Source: Rhinolophus ferrumequinum (Eukaryota > Chordata > Mammalia > Chiroptera > Rhinolophidae). Taken from it: a DNA stretch of 64,000 nt. The stretch's first letter is position 1. Each line of letters starts with the position of its first letter. The stretch is taken from the NCBI RefSeq assembly GCF_004115265.2, contig NC_046296.1, forward strand, positions 69,670,295-69,734,294, given 5' to 3'. The position numbers and the translations under genes were made by a program. This document shows positions 63,950 through 64,000 of the stretch, piece by piece. The notes below the pieces were generated by a model. That model saw nothing but the letters and a program-made list of their open reading frames with translations, made no database searches and was not told where the DNA came from.

Positions 63950-64000
63950 AGGGCGCCTAGTCACGTGACCGTCACATAGTAGATGCTCAGCAAATGCTTC
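63950..64000 (+). repeat. MIR-like tail fragment
   Basis: GTCACATAGTAGATGCTCAG with CAAATGCTTC resembles the MIR 3' end (GCACATAGTAAGCGCTCAAT AAATG). It runs off the window. Confidence 0.45.

Larger units (their letters stand above)
63364..64000 (+). other. EIPR1: EIPR1 intron 1 (5' part)
   Basis: The first 300 bp is CpG-rich. A poly(T) run (63691-63706) and an antisense L1 fragment follow. No further exon is visible before the window ends. Confidence 0.8.

Overview
The window is mammalian nuclear DNA, most likely from a bat of the horseshoe-bat side of the order (Rhinolophus or a relative). The mammal call rests on three recognisable genes in the order ADI1 - TRAPPC12 - EIPR1, the gene order I recall for human 2p25.3. 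The bat call rests on tRNA-derived SINEs that resemble the Rhin-1 family as I remember it, and on mariner and foldback DNA transposons; it is an inference made without a database search.

Layout. The + strand opens with the last coding exon of ADI1 (84-203). About 9 kb of GC-rich ADI1 3' flank follows, carrying one full SINE with target-site duplications (909-1281). TRAPPC12 then occupies about 8.5-57.6 kb on the - strand. All eleven coding exons can be assembled (9268 to 51605); every splice phase fits and the open frame is 795 codons. A long acidic N-terminal half sits in one exon (50379-51605), and the TPR-containing C-terminal half is spread over ten small exons. A CpG-rich block at about 56.9-57.7 kb is its likely promoter and also holds a + strand exon-like segment (57091-57130). 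EIPR1 starts on the + strand at 63322 from a second CpG-rich promoter. ADI1 and TRAPPC12 are therefore tail to tail, and TRAPPC12 and EIPR1 head to head.

The introns carry L1 fragments of several ages, MIR/L2 remnants, two copies of an internally deleted mariner, two copies of a palindromic TA-flanked foldback element, and a second mariner-like family present as a 127-bp MITE and as a longer relative. The 58.1-61.8 kb stretch between the two divergent promoters is a nest: one antisense L1 3' end is interrupted by an LTR fossil, a mariner, a Tigger-like element and a mariner-like element that itself contains a SINE.

Function. TRAPPC12 (TRAPPIII, early secretory traffic and autophagy) and EIPR1 (partner of the EARP/GARP tethers, endosome-Golgi traffic) both act in membrane trafficking and lie head to head here; ADI1 is an unrelated methionine-salvage enzyme. 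I found no structural RNA gene, CRISPR array or evident novel gene system. The points most worth checking are the nested transposon block, the two deletion-derived transposon families, the exon-like segment divergent from TRAPPC12, and the opposed poly(A) signals near 8.5 kb.
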